Positions 49,704 to 61,072 of a stretch of DNA of 64,000 nucleotides are shown one piece after another. The first letter of the stretch is position 1, and each line of letters starts with the position of its first letter. The notes beneath the pieces are model-generated. The model saw only the letters and a list, made by a program, of their open reading frames with translations, searched no databases and was not told where the DNA came from. The position numbers and the translations under genes were made by a program. The stretch comes from Actinomucor elegans (lineage: Eukaryota > Mucoromycota > Mucoromycetes > Mucorales > Mucoraceae), in NCBI GenBank assembly GCA_026027325.1, contig JAMSLZ010000006.1:1488001-1552000 (forward strand), given 5' to 3'.

Positions 49704-51945
49704 TTATTGCTTCTCTTCTTTTTTCTTAAGCATATCGGCATAGCTAAATGGTGTGGATTTGAACTCGTTTGTTTGACAAAGACTAGGAAAAGCATCAGTT
49801 ACTGGCGAATTCTCGTCTTGGTCTGGCTTCTTGGTCATATTGGAAACTGTTTGCTTTTTTTTCAAGGGCGCTTTGGCATTTGCTTTAACAATATCAGCTG
49901 CAGAACGCGTTGGTGGCGCAGTGCTCACAGAAGACTCGCTGCTATTTGAAATAATTGTATCATTACTGAGCTTTGCTTCTGCGTGGTTGGGAAGAGGAGG
50001 GAAATGTGTTGGTTTTAGTTCAACTATCAAAAAAAAAAAAAAAAATGAGTATATAAGGACATTTCAATGTGAAATACTTTTACCTTTAAAATCACTGCCA
50101 TTATTGTCCTCATTGTTTAGAACCAGAGTGTTCTTTTTTTTCTTTCTGATATTATGCTTATCTCCTCCACTACTACCATGATTTCCCTCGTTGCTGTTGT
50201 TGTTGTAATGGCCACCATTGGTTTTCTTTTTCGATTTGTACATCGTATTTTGGCCTGTTTGCTTAGTAGATTGATAGAGAGCTGTCTCTACCTTGATTGT
50301 TGGTGTGGATGAGGTCTCTGTTTGGTTCTTGTTTTCATTAGTTGTAGTTGTAGTTGATGTAGTAGTATGATGATGATGAGGATGAGTTTGGTATTTGCGT
50401 GATGCTTGGGCATTGGGTACTTTGTTCTTGTTATACTTGTTATTATGATAATGGCGTGGTTGATTATAGTGCTGTCTTGACTGATAGTGGTTTTGCTGTT
50501 GGCTCTCTGATATAGATACATTAGCCAAACTAGTCTCTAAAACCGGTTCAGATTCTGGTCGTTCATTTCTGTTATTGTAATGATGCTTTGGTTTATATCC
50601 ACTTCTTTGTTGGCTCTTTTCATACGAGTTTTTATTGCCACCATGATAATTGTAGGCTCTTGTTGGAGAAGATGGCTGTCTTGTTTGATAGTTATTTTGT
50701 CTATTAGTATGATGCTGATACGTATTTCGATAATCGATTGTAGGATATGCATATCGATATGGAAACATGGTCTCGGGTATCAATGGAAAAGCAGCTTCTG
50801 GAGCCTTTGTCACGTTGGATGATGGGACGTTAGTAGCAGCAGATTGACGAGTTTGACTGCATAAATATATGTATACATATATATCAGTATAAATAGCAAT
50901 AAATATAACTAGTACTTACGCGCGTATCAATGGCTCAGATTTCATTCTAGCAGCGATAGCTTGGCCTTTAAAGGATTTCCCTCTTACACTTAATAAAAGC
51001 TTTAAAGCGTCATCTTCCGATTCAAACGTAAAATACCACATATTACCGATATCTTGCTTAATGGATTGTACTGGAGGGGAATTCAATTCTTTGAGCAAGT
51101 CATTGATTTCCTATGCTACATGAGTAATTGAATGCGTTATACTAAATGGATTTACCTGTTCAGTACATTCCGGTACGTCTCTCCAAATTACCGTGTTCCT
51201 CTGAACTGATATATTAGGTTTTACTTTTGTACCCGATTGGTCTACAATGACTGCGGTAGAATCTCTTAATGTCCTTACAATGGTGTCCATATCAGTGGTC
51301 CATTCACGTACACGTCTAAAGTTTGCCACTAATGAAATGGGAACATATAGATCTGAATCCATCTGAGAGACTAGGATAGTGTTAGTGTATCTTAATCGAG
51401 TTTCATGTTAATCATTTACCCAAGTAAGTATCATTGACCAAGTTTTGTCTATATAGTAGCGTTAATTATTGTATATAAACTGCTTAGGATAACTTACCTT
51501 GAAAAGTAAAATTCCAATTGCTTCTTCAAGTCTAGAGGCGCTTTTATATTTATCAGTACATGTATCAGGCTTTTATCTGGTTTTTATTACCTTGGTCGGA
51601 GCTTCTTCTTGTATCTACGGAGCTTGTAATGTTCATGTTTTCTTCATGCATAATGATCTCTAGGTCTTCATCATCACGCGTAGTCGTTGTGTTGGTAGTA
51701 TCAAAAGAAGAAGGCGGATAGTATACAGAAGGCGGATAGTAATAGACATAAGAGGGTACTGTATAGCGTGGTACTTCTTTGTAAGAAGAGTAACGCGACA
51801 ATTCATCTCGATATCGACCTTGGCTACTATTATTGCCACCACCCCTTTTATGTTTAGTTATTGATGATTTCTTTCTATAGTCTCTTTTATTGTATTCCTG
51901 TTGTTGCTGCTGTTCAGCAGCGGGTTCCACATTAGGGACGGTCAT
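49704..51945 (-). CDS. LARP4-like La-motif RNA-binding protein
   Basis: Seven exons (51945-51591, 51540-51498, 51448-51420, 51370-51156, 51110-50920, 50856-50084, 50023-49704) join in phase to 641 residues. The La motif spans residues ~119-195: LKKQLEFYFSRQNLVNDTYL, SQMDSDLYVPISLVANF. An RRM-like segment follows with NMWYFTFESEDDALKLL and GKSFKGQAIAARMKSE, the order and wording typical of LARP4/LARP5. The C-terminal half is low-complexity, rich in Asn, His, Thr and Tyr, and ends with FPPLP and Lys/Glu-rich stretches. LARP4 proteins bind poly(A) and poly(A)-binding protein to stabilise mRNA; the same role is inferred. One exon is only 29 nt. Confidence 0.88.
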
Positions 51946-53499
51946 TTATCTATTCTTTATCAGCTCCTACTATAAACCATATACTACAAGATATACTTAC
52001 AAACTAGTTGAAGAGGAAGAGCGGAAATAATAGTTGACTAGCTTTAAAGATGAGAGAGAACAAGCAGATTGCGCTAAAATGAGCAAGATTAAGAAAGAGA
52101 AGAAGGGAAAAAGACTCTTGTATGAAAAAGGGAAAAAAAAAGCACAGTCGTAATTTATTCTAATCAAACGCCTACACTTGATCTTCTTTTCACACACTCT
52201 ACCTAAGTGTTTTACTGATAAAATACCTCAGGGATCTTTTGCATATGGAATATGTATGACGTTAAATTATTGGCTTCCTCAACAATCATTCCATTGCCTT
52301 GTTATCCTATGATATTCTTTCTATTACGGTTAGCATGTTTGTTAAATAGGAGTCAATGTAGTTTTGATTGGTTAAATCCTTCTCGGTAGACTGCATTCTC
52401 TTCTTCTGGAACCGAGAAATACAATTCATTTATACCTCAGATTGATTAGGCGGAGGCTGAAACTGCATGTGATTTTTTTTTTACTGGCTTTCGGAGATTG
52501 ACATAGGACCCCACCAAAGCGTTTATCGTCTTTTCACTTGAAGCAACTTTTATATAATACAGCGTTAAGATAAGCATTTTATTTCAATAATGTTTATGCG
52601 GGATTGAATTCCGGATCGAATGATGCGCAAAGGTAATTGAGTTTCATAACAAACATTTATTCGTCTTCGATTTAATATGTATTTTTTGTCTTTTCATTTG
52701 TATCATTAGCCCAATTATATATATATATATAATGTGCAAAAAACCTACAGTCATACCTCTATTAATACAAAATAATGCTTCGACATCATTTATGCCTCAA
52801 AGTTAAAGTTATTTAATCAAAGGGAATGGCAAAAGTTTTGGAGGGGGGAAGATCACCCATAGCTAAATTAAAAACAGCTGCACTTTTTAATCCCTGTTTT
52901 ATTGCTTGGCAGTAAATGAGCCGTTACGAAGTTAATAGAGTATTTCGAACCTTAAAATTCATCATTTTACTTGAATAAAACTACTAAAAAGATATGTATC
53001 ATACCCTTGTACCTCAAAAAATATATCTTGATTTTAAATAATGCTAATGAAAGCAGAGATATTGGATTTTCATCAAATTTTGCTCAATTATTAGAAAACT
53101 ATAATCGCAGATTTTTTTAAAAAAAAGACATAGTTTTTGAGAAAAGTCCAACAAAGATTTTGATAAGAGTACCATTAATAAACGATGGTCGTCAACATAA
53201 ATCTTGAATACCATCTTTTAGTGAACAGTATTACGTAAAAGAAGTAGCTGGGAGGGGAGATAACGACAATCTTAATGCCAATGATGAGAGAAAAATCTGA
53301 GCTTCACTTCGGTACCATGGTGATTGACGAAGTATTTTTTAAGTCTTCAAATATTGAAAACAGCAAAGAGGAAGAAAGTGCGGATAATCCAAGAAATGAG
53401 AACAAAGCTAAATAATAAAAAAAAGCAATACCGTTCTTATTCAATCCAAAATTAGAGTTTTCTCTAATGCTCATGCCAGTAAGACTGACTTAGAGAAGA
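51946..53499. other. Intergenic AT-rich region
   Basis: The first 200 bases hold the LARP promoter and may include a 5' UTR intron. The rest shows no supported gene. From about 53230 on, short coding-like pieces may belong to the transposase fossil that follows. Confidence 0.45.
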
Positions 53500-54027
53500 A
53501 AAAGCAGATGCATCGCAGTTACAGCGCTACTGCTACTGCTGCTGACATTGGCATCAACCTTAGTTCAACATATCGATTCAAAAAATAATGAGAAGAGGAT
53601 ACAGTTCTATTAAGCAAAAAGAGAAAGTCTGCTAAGGATGCCTTGACCAATATAAAGCAGCAACATACCCAATTTGTTATTGCAATTGTATATAGTTATG
53701 CACCAATAACTTTGTACTAAATAAGATACAAGCTTTTGGCTGAATTTCCAGATCTTACGGTCAGAAAAACTGTATTTCTACAACCACGCTCGCAAGCATT
53801 GCGCACTAAGTTTTAATACGCTGGAAATTCTTCCTTAGAAAAGAAATTATGAAGAAACAAATCTCAATCGAAATGAAGCAGCGTTCCAGTGGATGTCAGA
53901 CAAAAATGTGGACTTTAAAAGAAACAGTGTTTTCTTTGATCAAGCAGGGTTTAACTTACATGTTTCTACAACAGTGACAGGTAAAGGAAACCCTTACAAT
54001 GTATTTTCTGACATGCTTGATCAATAA
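53500..54027 (+). mobile_element. Degenerate Tc1/mariner (IS630-type) transposase remnant
   Basis: A helix-turn-helix-like piece (TAADIGINLSSTYRFKK, near 53540-53590) is followed, in another frame and after stops, by FQWMSDKN-VDFKRNSVFFDQAGFNLH (53884-53961). The VFFD-x-AGFN-x-H wording is the block around the second catalytic Asp of IS630/Tc1 DDE transposases. GKGNP follows, as in the family. The frame ends at TAA 54025-54027, well before a third catalytic residue. Several stops and shifts show the copy is dead. Terminal inverted repeats were not found. Confidence 0.6.
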
Positions 54028-54194
54028 GAGGCCAAACAAAGTGTAAGACAAAACTATTATTTTGCACACGTGTTACTACTTGGTTACATTGATGGATTGC
54101 TCTTACTACTTTTTGAGAGCGCAAAAAACTAAGAATATGCTACATGACGATATATTCCTGTAGTCTCATCCTTTGATTTACATTTTATACTTAT

Positions 54195-54196
<2 letters not shown>

Positions 54197-54240
<44 letters not shown>

Positions 54241-54243
54241 AAA
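54197..54243. repeat. T37A10 homopolymer pair
   Basis: Thirty-seven T residues are followed directly by ten A residues. It is the longest of several T-then-A runs in the window, and lies between the transposase fossil and the unknown minus-strand gene. Confidence 0.9.
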
Positions 54244-54551
54244 CTTGTTTAGTGAAAAAGGTAAGCGCTGTTGGTGGTGTGCCTTCATTTAGAATAATGA
54301 TGAGGAAAAAGAAAAATGTTGTTGATGATTTTATGACGTTTGTCGGCTATACAGTGTTATAGCCTATCTATTATAAATTTTTACGCTTTTCGAAATATAA
54401 CATCAATTAGTGTATATTTATGAATAAAAGAAAAAACTGGATATATATATATATATATATGTACATATGAATAATAATAAAGGTAGGTATATACATAAAA
54501 AAATTTCATTGTGAATAGACTTCAACCAGAAAAAAAGAAGAGTATAACTAA

Positions 54552-56403
54552 TTATTCTTCTTGATTCTCGAACACAGCTCTTGTTCTTTTGGAGTCTTTG
54601 GAGGGGGAGAAATGCACTTGCACATGCTTCACGCTATCTCTAGGAGGCGACAAACGATAGTTAACAATATCATTGCTTACTTCCACAAGCCCGTATTCTT
54701 CTTCTTCTTTTGATAATGCGAGAAGCACATTGTTACTATTATCGACGGTGCATTTTTTCCAATTGTAAAGATTAATCAATGAAAAACGGAATTGGTCTAG
54801 TTGCATCAGGTTTTTTGGGATCACAAATGAACCAACCTTGTATGCAACATAGCAGCCTTCAAAACTAAATAGCTGCGATATATACGATTGTCTTCCGGTA
54901 AAGTCGAAATAGTTTGTGCGAGTGTCTGTGTTGCTCAGGAGGAGATTAATGTCATTCATAATACAGGCATTGATGCGAAGATTTTTACTCTGTTGATGGA
55001 TCAGTGTATCATGCGATACACCAGACTTTTTGAATTCGTTTGAACAAAGTTCGTATTGTTCTTCAGCTTCTTTACTTTTTACTATCATATCAATTCTACG
55101 GCCATGCTCAGATTCATCCTCAATAATTGTCTTCATTCTTTTAGTTGATCGTGACATTGTTTCGCCATCGTAAAAGCTGATGTTTGTAGTTGTCATTAAC
55201 AGGTCATCCAGCAGTTGCTCAAATTTCCTAAGGTGAGTGGCTTCTGATACTGTCTTTTCATTGCTGTATACTTTAAAGCTCTTAACTCTACATTATACAT
55301 TATAAATTAAAAAAAAACGGATATGGAGTCTTAGGTATTATACTTACAGAGAGCTAACAATACATAAAACTACATATTTTTCAGATGCTTTGTTTGTAAT
55401 TTTGGCCTTTTCATTATCCAAGTATGTTAAGACCCTAAAGATGTCCTCGCTAAATTAAGTCATAAAAGTGCTGTCAGCAATGACTATAAATCTCTTTTCA
55501 TTTTTTTATACTCACTCAAATCGGAATTGCTTCAAGTCATCAAACACTTGGTTTACTAAAACTTTTACTTCTTCTTGGCAGTTGTCTTGGCACTGCTTTT
55601 GATTAATAGCGCATATATTCAAGATCTGCTTAAAAGTGTTTCGTGGAATGACTTTTTGATACAAATCTTTATATTCGTCACTCAGTAAATTGATGCACGA
55701 AGAATGGATTAGTTTTATGAACTCAGTTTCAACAACTGAGACCCCCAAGACAAGTTTTTCTACATTTTCCAGCATTGCCAATTTGAGCTTTGACTGCGGC
55801 TTAAGGCCCTCGCCCTCTTCTTCTTCATGCCCTTCTTGACTTGTAACGTCTTCACTTATGGCTTTTTCTCGGCTATCCTCTTCTTTTTCACCGTCTTTCT
55901 CATCCTCAGTCTCTTCATCCTCGTCAGTCTCTTCATCGTCAGCAGCGGCACTCAATATATCGACTGTTCCTCTAATATTTGAAAGTCTAAGAGAATGAAT
56001 AGCTTTTTTCTATTATAATTTGTGAAAATATGTTAGTATACCAAACTAATGAATAGTATGAATAAGCGTAGTTGTTTTTACCTTGGCAGCAACAATTTGA
56101 TGAATGGACTTGAATCTTGGACTAGTTTTCTTGATTCTAAAAGAATGTTAAGAAAAGCTATGAAAGTTAAAAAGATTTAGCGGATCAAACTTACTTTCCA
56201 ACAAGTGGCTTTCCGGGCCTGAGAATTACTACAGAATCATTATAGGCCTTTGCCCAACTTCTTTCTAAACTTATAGCATTGTCATTTGGTAACTTTACAG
56301 ATATTTTCTCGATCTTTCTCTCGTGAGTTTTTGAAAAGTGGATAAAGGTGGGTTTACTTGTAGATTTCAAGTATTTAGTTATGAGCTTGATTTGTCTTTT
56401 CAT
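54552..56403 (-). CDS. Hypothetical 531-residue acidic protein
   Basis: Five exons (56403-56195, 56136-56082, 56009-55516, 55449-55348, 55287-54552) join in phase to 531 residues, starting MKRQIKLITKYLKS. I do not recognise a family. The first 105 residues are basic. Residues ~110-155 are a Glu/Asp-rich stretch (DDEETDEDEETEDEKDGEKE). A helical region follows with LENVEKLVLGVSVVETEF and CQDNCQEEVKVLVNQVFDD. The last 240 residues mix a basic patch (SRSTKRMK, a possible nuclear signal) with a compact-looking segment (SYISQLFSFEGCYVAYKVGS). A nuclear or chromatin-related role would fit the composition but is only a guess. Confidence 0.7.
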
Positions 56404-56619
56404 TTTGATTACAAAATTGTTTAAAAATGAATAAAATCAAGAACTGCATATTCTGTTTTTCGCGTTTCGCGTTTCGCGTCTGGTTGGTACGATCTGAAAT
56501 TAAAAATATGGGTAACATAAATAAATTGATACAAACTATCGCTTGCGTCACCATTTTTGATATTCTGTAGTACCAGTAGGAAAATTTATATGCTCACATT
56601 GTATTTTTTTTTCTCGGAA

Positions 56620-57358
56620 CATTTATACTCTTGATGTCTTGCAATAATGTAGGAATCTGACATTTTGACCTTAGGCTATGTCGGTAGCAGCCATAGGCAG
56701 CGCCCTTAGTGAAAATGTAGTCTGTGCTCTTAACTCTTATGAGTGAAAACCACGTAAGTACTACATGAGTAGCGTAATTATTGCAAGGCATCCTTTTGAT
56801 GATCTAATTTCAAATCGAAGGTAGTATTGCAACATAAATAAGTATTATAGTCTTATTTAACTGATATTATTTTTATTTTCCCTCTTTTTTTTGAGAATAT
56901 CTATACATTTTGGTGTTTTGCAATAATGTAGGAATCTGACATTTTGACCTTAGGCTATGTCGGTAGCAGCCATAGGCAGCGCCCTTAGTGAAAATGTAGT
57001 CTGTGCTCTTAACTCTTATGAGTGAAAACCACGTAAGTACTACATGAGTAGCGTAATTATTGCAAGGCATCCTTTTGATGATCTAATTTCAAATCGAAGG
57101 TAGTATTGCAACATAAATAAGTATTATAGTCTTATTTAACTGATATTATTTTTATTTTCCCTCTTTTTTTTTTGAGAATATCTATACATTTTGGTGTTTT
57201 GCAATAATGTAGGAATCTGACATTTTGACCTTAGGCTATGTCGGTAGCAGCCATAGGCAGCGCCCTTAGTGAAAATGTAGTCTGTGCTCTTAACTCTTAT
57301 GAGTGAAAACCACGTAAGTACTACATGAGTAGCGTAATTATTGCAAGGCATCCTTTTG
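56620..57358. repeat. Tandem array of a ~280-bp unit (2.5 copies)
   Basis: GCAATAATGTAGGAATCTGA starts units at 56641, 56920 and 57201, periods of 279 and 281 bp. Full units 1 and 2 seem identical apart from the length of a T run (8 against 10). Unit 3 stops after about 157 bp at CATCCTTTTG. Within each unit are short inverted repeats, for example ACTC-TTAT-GAGT and CTATG...CATAG. A minus-strand frame of about 50 codons (MPCNNYATHVVLTW...) exists in all three, but identity of the units makes this no evidence for coding. On the plus strand the unit ends in a T run that could stop RNA polymerase III. Confidence 0.9.
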
Positions 57359-58274
57359 GTCTAATTTCGAGGCAGAGACGGTATTATTACAAAAACTGGC
57401 GCTCAAGCCTTTTATTTAGTACACTATACCTCATTAAAACATGACTTTCACCATAAACATGTAAAACTAAGAATTTAAAGCGATACTAAAAAAAAAAAAA
57501 AGGACTTTTTGTTTTCTTTTCTGTGCTTGATTGAATACTTGTCTCTTATCACTGAGAGACCATGAAGCAGCAATGTAGCTCGATCTGATAAACAGAACAA
57601 GTTAGGCACTGATTTTTAAAAATTGACTTATTGAACATGGCGCTGTCTCTTGCAAGAAGCGTAATATAATAATGGCCACCATTAGCCTTTTATATGAATG
57701 TGTAAGTATATTAAGAATCACCTGAACTTAAATGGTAAAACAAAGAGCAGAAGGGTAATTGCTCTTTTTACAATTTAAAGCTCTGTTTATTCCTATGACA
57801 AGAAAGATCTTCCATACGTGTTTGTTCAAATTTAATGCTAATATTTGATTTCTCTACAATCTTTTTTTAGTTGAAGCCTTGCTTATTGGAAATGGTATTC
57901 GAATGCATAGCTTTTACGCTGTGTGGTGAACCATTAATTCAGTAATATGCCATTTGCATTAAATAAGCTATAAAACTCTTAATATGTAATGGAAACATCA
58001 CTGGTAATATTAGTATAGCAAGATAAATGTGCATCTCTTCAAAAACATGGTTAAACTTCAAAAATCTCAGTCGCATTTGCCAAAATTAGAGGTTGAAAAT
58101 CTCCAATGATTAGTGAGAATCCAGTATACCACTACTCTTGAACCATTTTTTAAAAAAGCAGTCATTTCAGTGTCCGACGTCAGAAATCCAGCCAAACTTG
58201 TTTTTCTCGAACCTCTCTTTCTCCTTCTTTCTTTTTCAGTGTGTAAAAGTATTGACCCCTTTTTGATACGAGAA
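57359..58274. other. Intergenic region upstream of PP5
   Basis: No gene is supported. The region includes the promoter of the phosphatase gene starting at 58275. Confidence 0.45.
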
Positions 58275-60139
58275 ATGACTGTCATTACAGAGGAGCTCAA
58301 AGTCAGAGCCGAAGAAATAAAAAATGAAGCCAACATTTGCTTCAAAGGTTAGATCCTTTCGAGAAAAAACAACGAGATCTAGTTTGAATTGGGATGCCTG
58401 ATCTTTTATAAAATAGAAAAGCGTTACCCAGCTGCTATTGAGAAATATACAGAAGCTATAGAAGTAAATCCCAAAGTTGCTTCGTATTATACAAACCGAG
58501 CTTTTTGCCACCTCAAGCTGGAATCTTATGGTTATGCTATTGCGTAAAGTAACTGTATTTAGTTCTACGTTTGGTATTGCCATGCTCACCTTTTTTTTAT
58601 AGTGATTCTAATTCAGCACTTGAAATTGATCCTAACTTTACAAAGGTAATCAAAAGAGCATTGGATATAGCTTATATGCTCTAACCCGACGCATAGGCTA
58701 ATTATCGTCGTGCCTCTGCCAATATGGCGCTGGGTAACTTTAAAGAAGCTTTAAAAGATTTAAGAATCGTTTCCAAGCGCGCACCTGGAGACAAGGACGC
58801 TAAAGCCAAATTTGATGAATGTGCCAAGATAGTGAGAAGAATTGAATTTGAAAAGGCTATTGAGGTATATATATATATATATATATATACTACACTGGAT
58901 ATTTGCATTCGACTGACAATGATTATCTAGCATAACGATCAAAAGCGTAGCGTGGCTGCTAGTTTAGACATAGACGCGATCAGTAAGCATATAGTTTTAT
59001 AAGATGAACTGGGAATTCAATGATATTCGTTTAGCTGTTGAGGCTTCATATGACGGACCTAGGATCAATGAGGAAACAAATACAATTGATCTTGCTTTTG
59101 TCAAGGCGTTAGTAGAACATTTTAAAAATCAAAAGAAGATCCACAAAAAATACGCGTTTATGGTAAGTCAGGTCATCATCTTTGTAGAAAGAAAGCTGTT
59201 TACCAATATTATATAGATTGTATTGGCTATTCGTAAATACATGATGGAAGCGCCTTCACTGATCGATATCAAGATTCCTGCTGACGGTAAACTGACTGTT
59301 TGTGGTGATGTACATGGGCAATTCTATGACTTTATCAATATCTTTAATACCAACGGCTATCCTTCTGAAAAACACGCGTATTTGTTCAATGGTGATTTTG
59401 TCGATCGTGGTTCGTTTTCGGTAGAGGTGATCTTAACCCTGTTTGCTTACAAATGGCTGTATCCTGACCATCTTTTCTTGGCTCGTGGTAACCATGAAAC
59501 TGACAACATGAACAAGGTGTACGGCTTTGAAGGCGAGGTCAAGGCCAAGTTTAGTGAGATGATGTTTAACCTATTCTCAGAGACTTTCAATGCTTTGCCT
59601 TTGTCTCACGTTATTGCAGACAAGATCTTTGTGACTCATGGTGGTTTGTTTTCAAGAGATGGTGTGACTTTGGATGAAATCAGAAAGATTGATCGCATTG
59701 GTCAGGGACAGCCTGGTAGCGATGGCTTAATGTGCGAGTTACTTTGGTCCGATCCTCAGCCAGAGCCTGGAAGAGCAGCCAGTAAACGTGGCGTTGGTAT
59801 TCAGTTTGGTCCTGATGTGACAAAGAACTTTTTGGAAACCAACAACTTGGATATGATCATTCGTAGTCATGAAGTGAAAGAGGAGGGCTATGTGATTGAA
59901 CATGATGGTAAATGCGTTACTGTCTTTTCTGCTCCGAACTACTGCGATACTGTTGGTAATAAGGGCGCTCTCATCAATATTACACCTGATTTAAAGAAAG
60001 AATATGTCACTTTCTCTGCAGTTGTAAGTAGAATTTTATTTAAATGAAGTTGCTTGTACTAATTACTACCTAATAGCCCCATCCTTCGGTCAGACCTATG
60101 CAATATGCCAGTCAATTCAGTGGATTATTAGGCATGTAA
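58275..60139 (+). CDS. PPT1: Serine/threonine protein phosphatase 5 (TPR-PPP)
   Basis: Hsp90-associated PPP phosphatase. Eight exons (58275-58347, 58417-58543, 58603-58645, 58697-58864, 58931-58982, 59035-59162, 59217-60023, 60077-60139) join in phase to 486 residues. Residues 1-137 are TPR repeats ([44 protein letters not shown]). The catalytic domain carries the metal and phosphate motifs GDVHGQ, GDFVDRG, RGNHET, HGG and SAPNYCD. The linker-catalytic junction [11 protein letters not shown] fixes the acceptor at 59034; an in-frame ATG at 59004 is intronic. The C-terminus ends in an autoinhibitory-type helix region ([13 protein letters not shown]). The fourth intron begins as GT followed by a (AT)n microsatellite. 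Confidence 0.95.
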
Positions 60140-60286
60140 TCATGCACCTTAATTAATCTCTTGAGAGTGTTTGAGCAAGCACATATCTTATTATACACCA
60201 CTATATAAGGAAAAGTTTTTTTTTTATTTTTTTTATTTAGATAGCCTTCTTCTGCCCTTACTGTTCGTTTTATCATAATATATATA

Positions 60287-60969
60287 CTATGTAGTATCAG
60301 CATAATAAGGACATAAATTTACTAGTAATTTGATGGCACTTGACCTTAGAGTATGAACATCTACAGTTTTCGGATAGCGATACGCGACAAGTGATAATGC
60401 AGACTCTTTTCTTTTCTTTCGCCGTGTCAAAATTAGTTTGAACTTGGTTGAAATTATTGAGAGACGACGTTGACGACGTAGACTGTATTCCTTTTTGACT
60501 GGCAAAGGCAATGAAAAAGCAAAAGGTAATAATGACCCAGTGACACTTAGACCTTGCACTATAAGATCCTTCTTTTCCTTGTTGTATTGGTCGCGTAATT
60601 CTTTACTAGAGCGACTGCTATTGCTGCAAGCGTGATCCTTGATGGTTTCAGCAATCAACTCTATTGTATCAGGATTGCCTGTTTCTAAAAGAACTGTGGA
60701 TTGCTGTTGCGAGTAATTGTACTCTGATAACAAGGATTCTCTTTCAACCAGTTCCATTTGTGTCCTTATAAACTCTTGCAAATGCATAGTCTTCCTTCCA
60801 CTCTAGATATGTAGGATGCATAGGTACATAAAGGTGAGACTCTATAGGAAAAAAGATCATTGTGTCTTACATTATTCATTTGGTTGTGTATTTTCAAGTT
60901 CTGAACGGTTAAATTGCTTAGAGATTCCATATGAATATAAGCAGGGCATGAATAAGCTCTTCTTCTCAT
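60287..60969 (-). CDS. Hypothetical basic protein, 204 residues
   Basis: Two exons (60969-60871 and 60802-60287) join in phase to 204 residues beginning MRRRAYSCPAYIH. The middle is polar with Gln/Ser/Glu stretches. The C-terminal third is strongly basic (SLRRQRRLSIIS, ILTRRKKRKE), suggesting nucleic-acid or membrane-surface contact. No family is recognised. An internal ATG (MESLSN) could also start translation. It is convergent with PP5, 147 bp away. Confidence 0.5.
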
Positions 60970-61072
60970 ATATATATATTAAACAGTAAAATAGAAAAAG
61001 AAGGCAAAAGATAAAGCTGCAAGGCTTAAAGATTGTTTATAAACAAAAGCGAGCATGGTAATTACAAGGAGA

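Noticed and set aside
56641..57351. Small protein encoded in each tandem unit (minus strand, MPCNNYATH...)
   Set aside because: Frame conservation is trivial because the units are nearly identical; there is no independent coding evidence.
59004..59034. ATG-started continuation of the PP5 exon ([11 protein letters not shown])
   Set aside because: Phase and family comparison place this inside an intron; the acceptor at 59034 gives the conserved SYDGPR junction.
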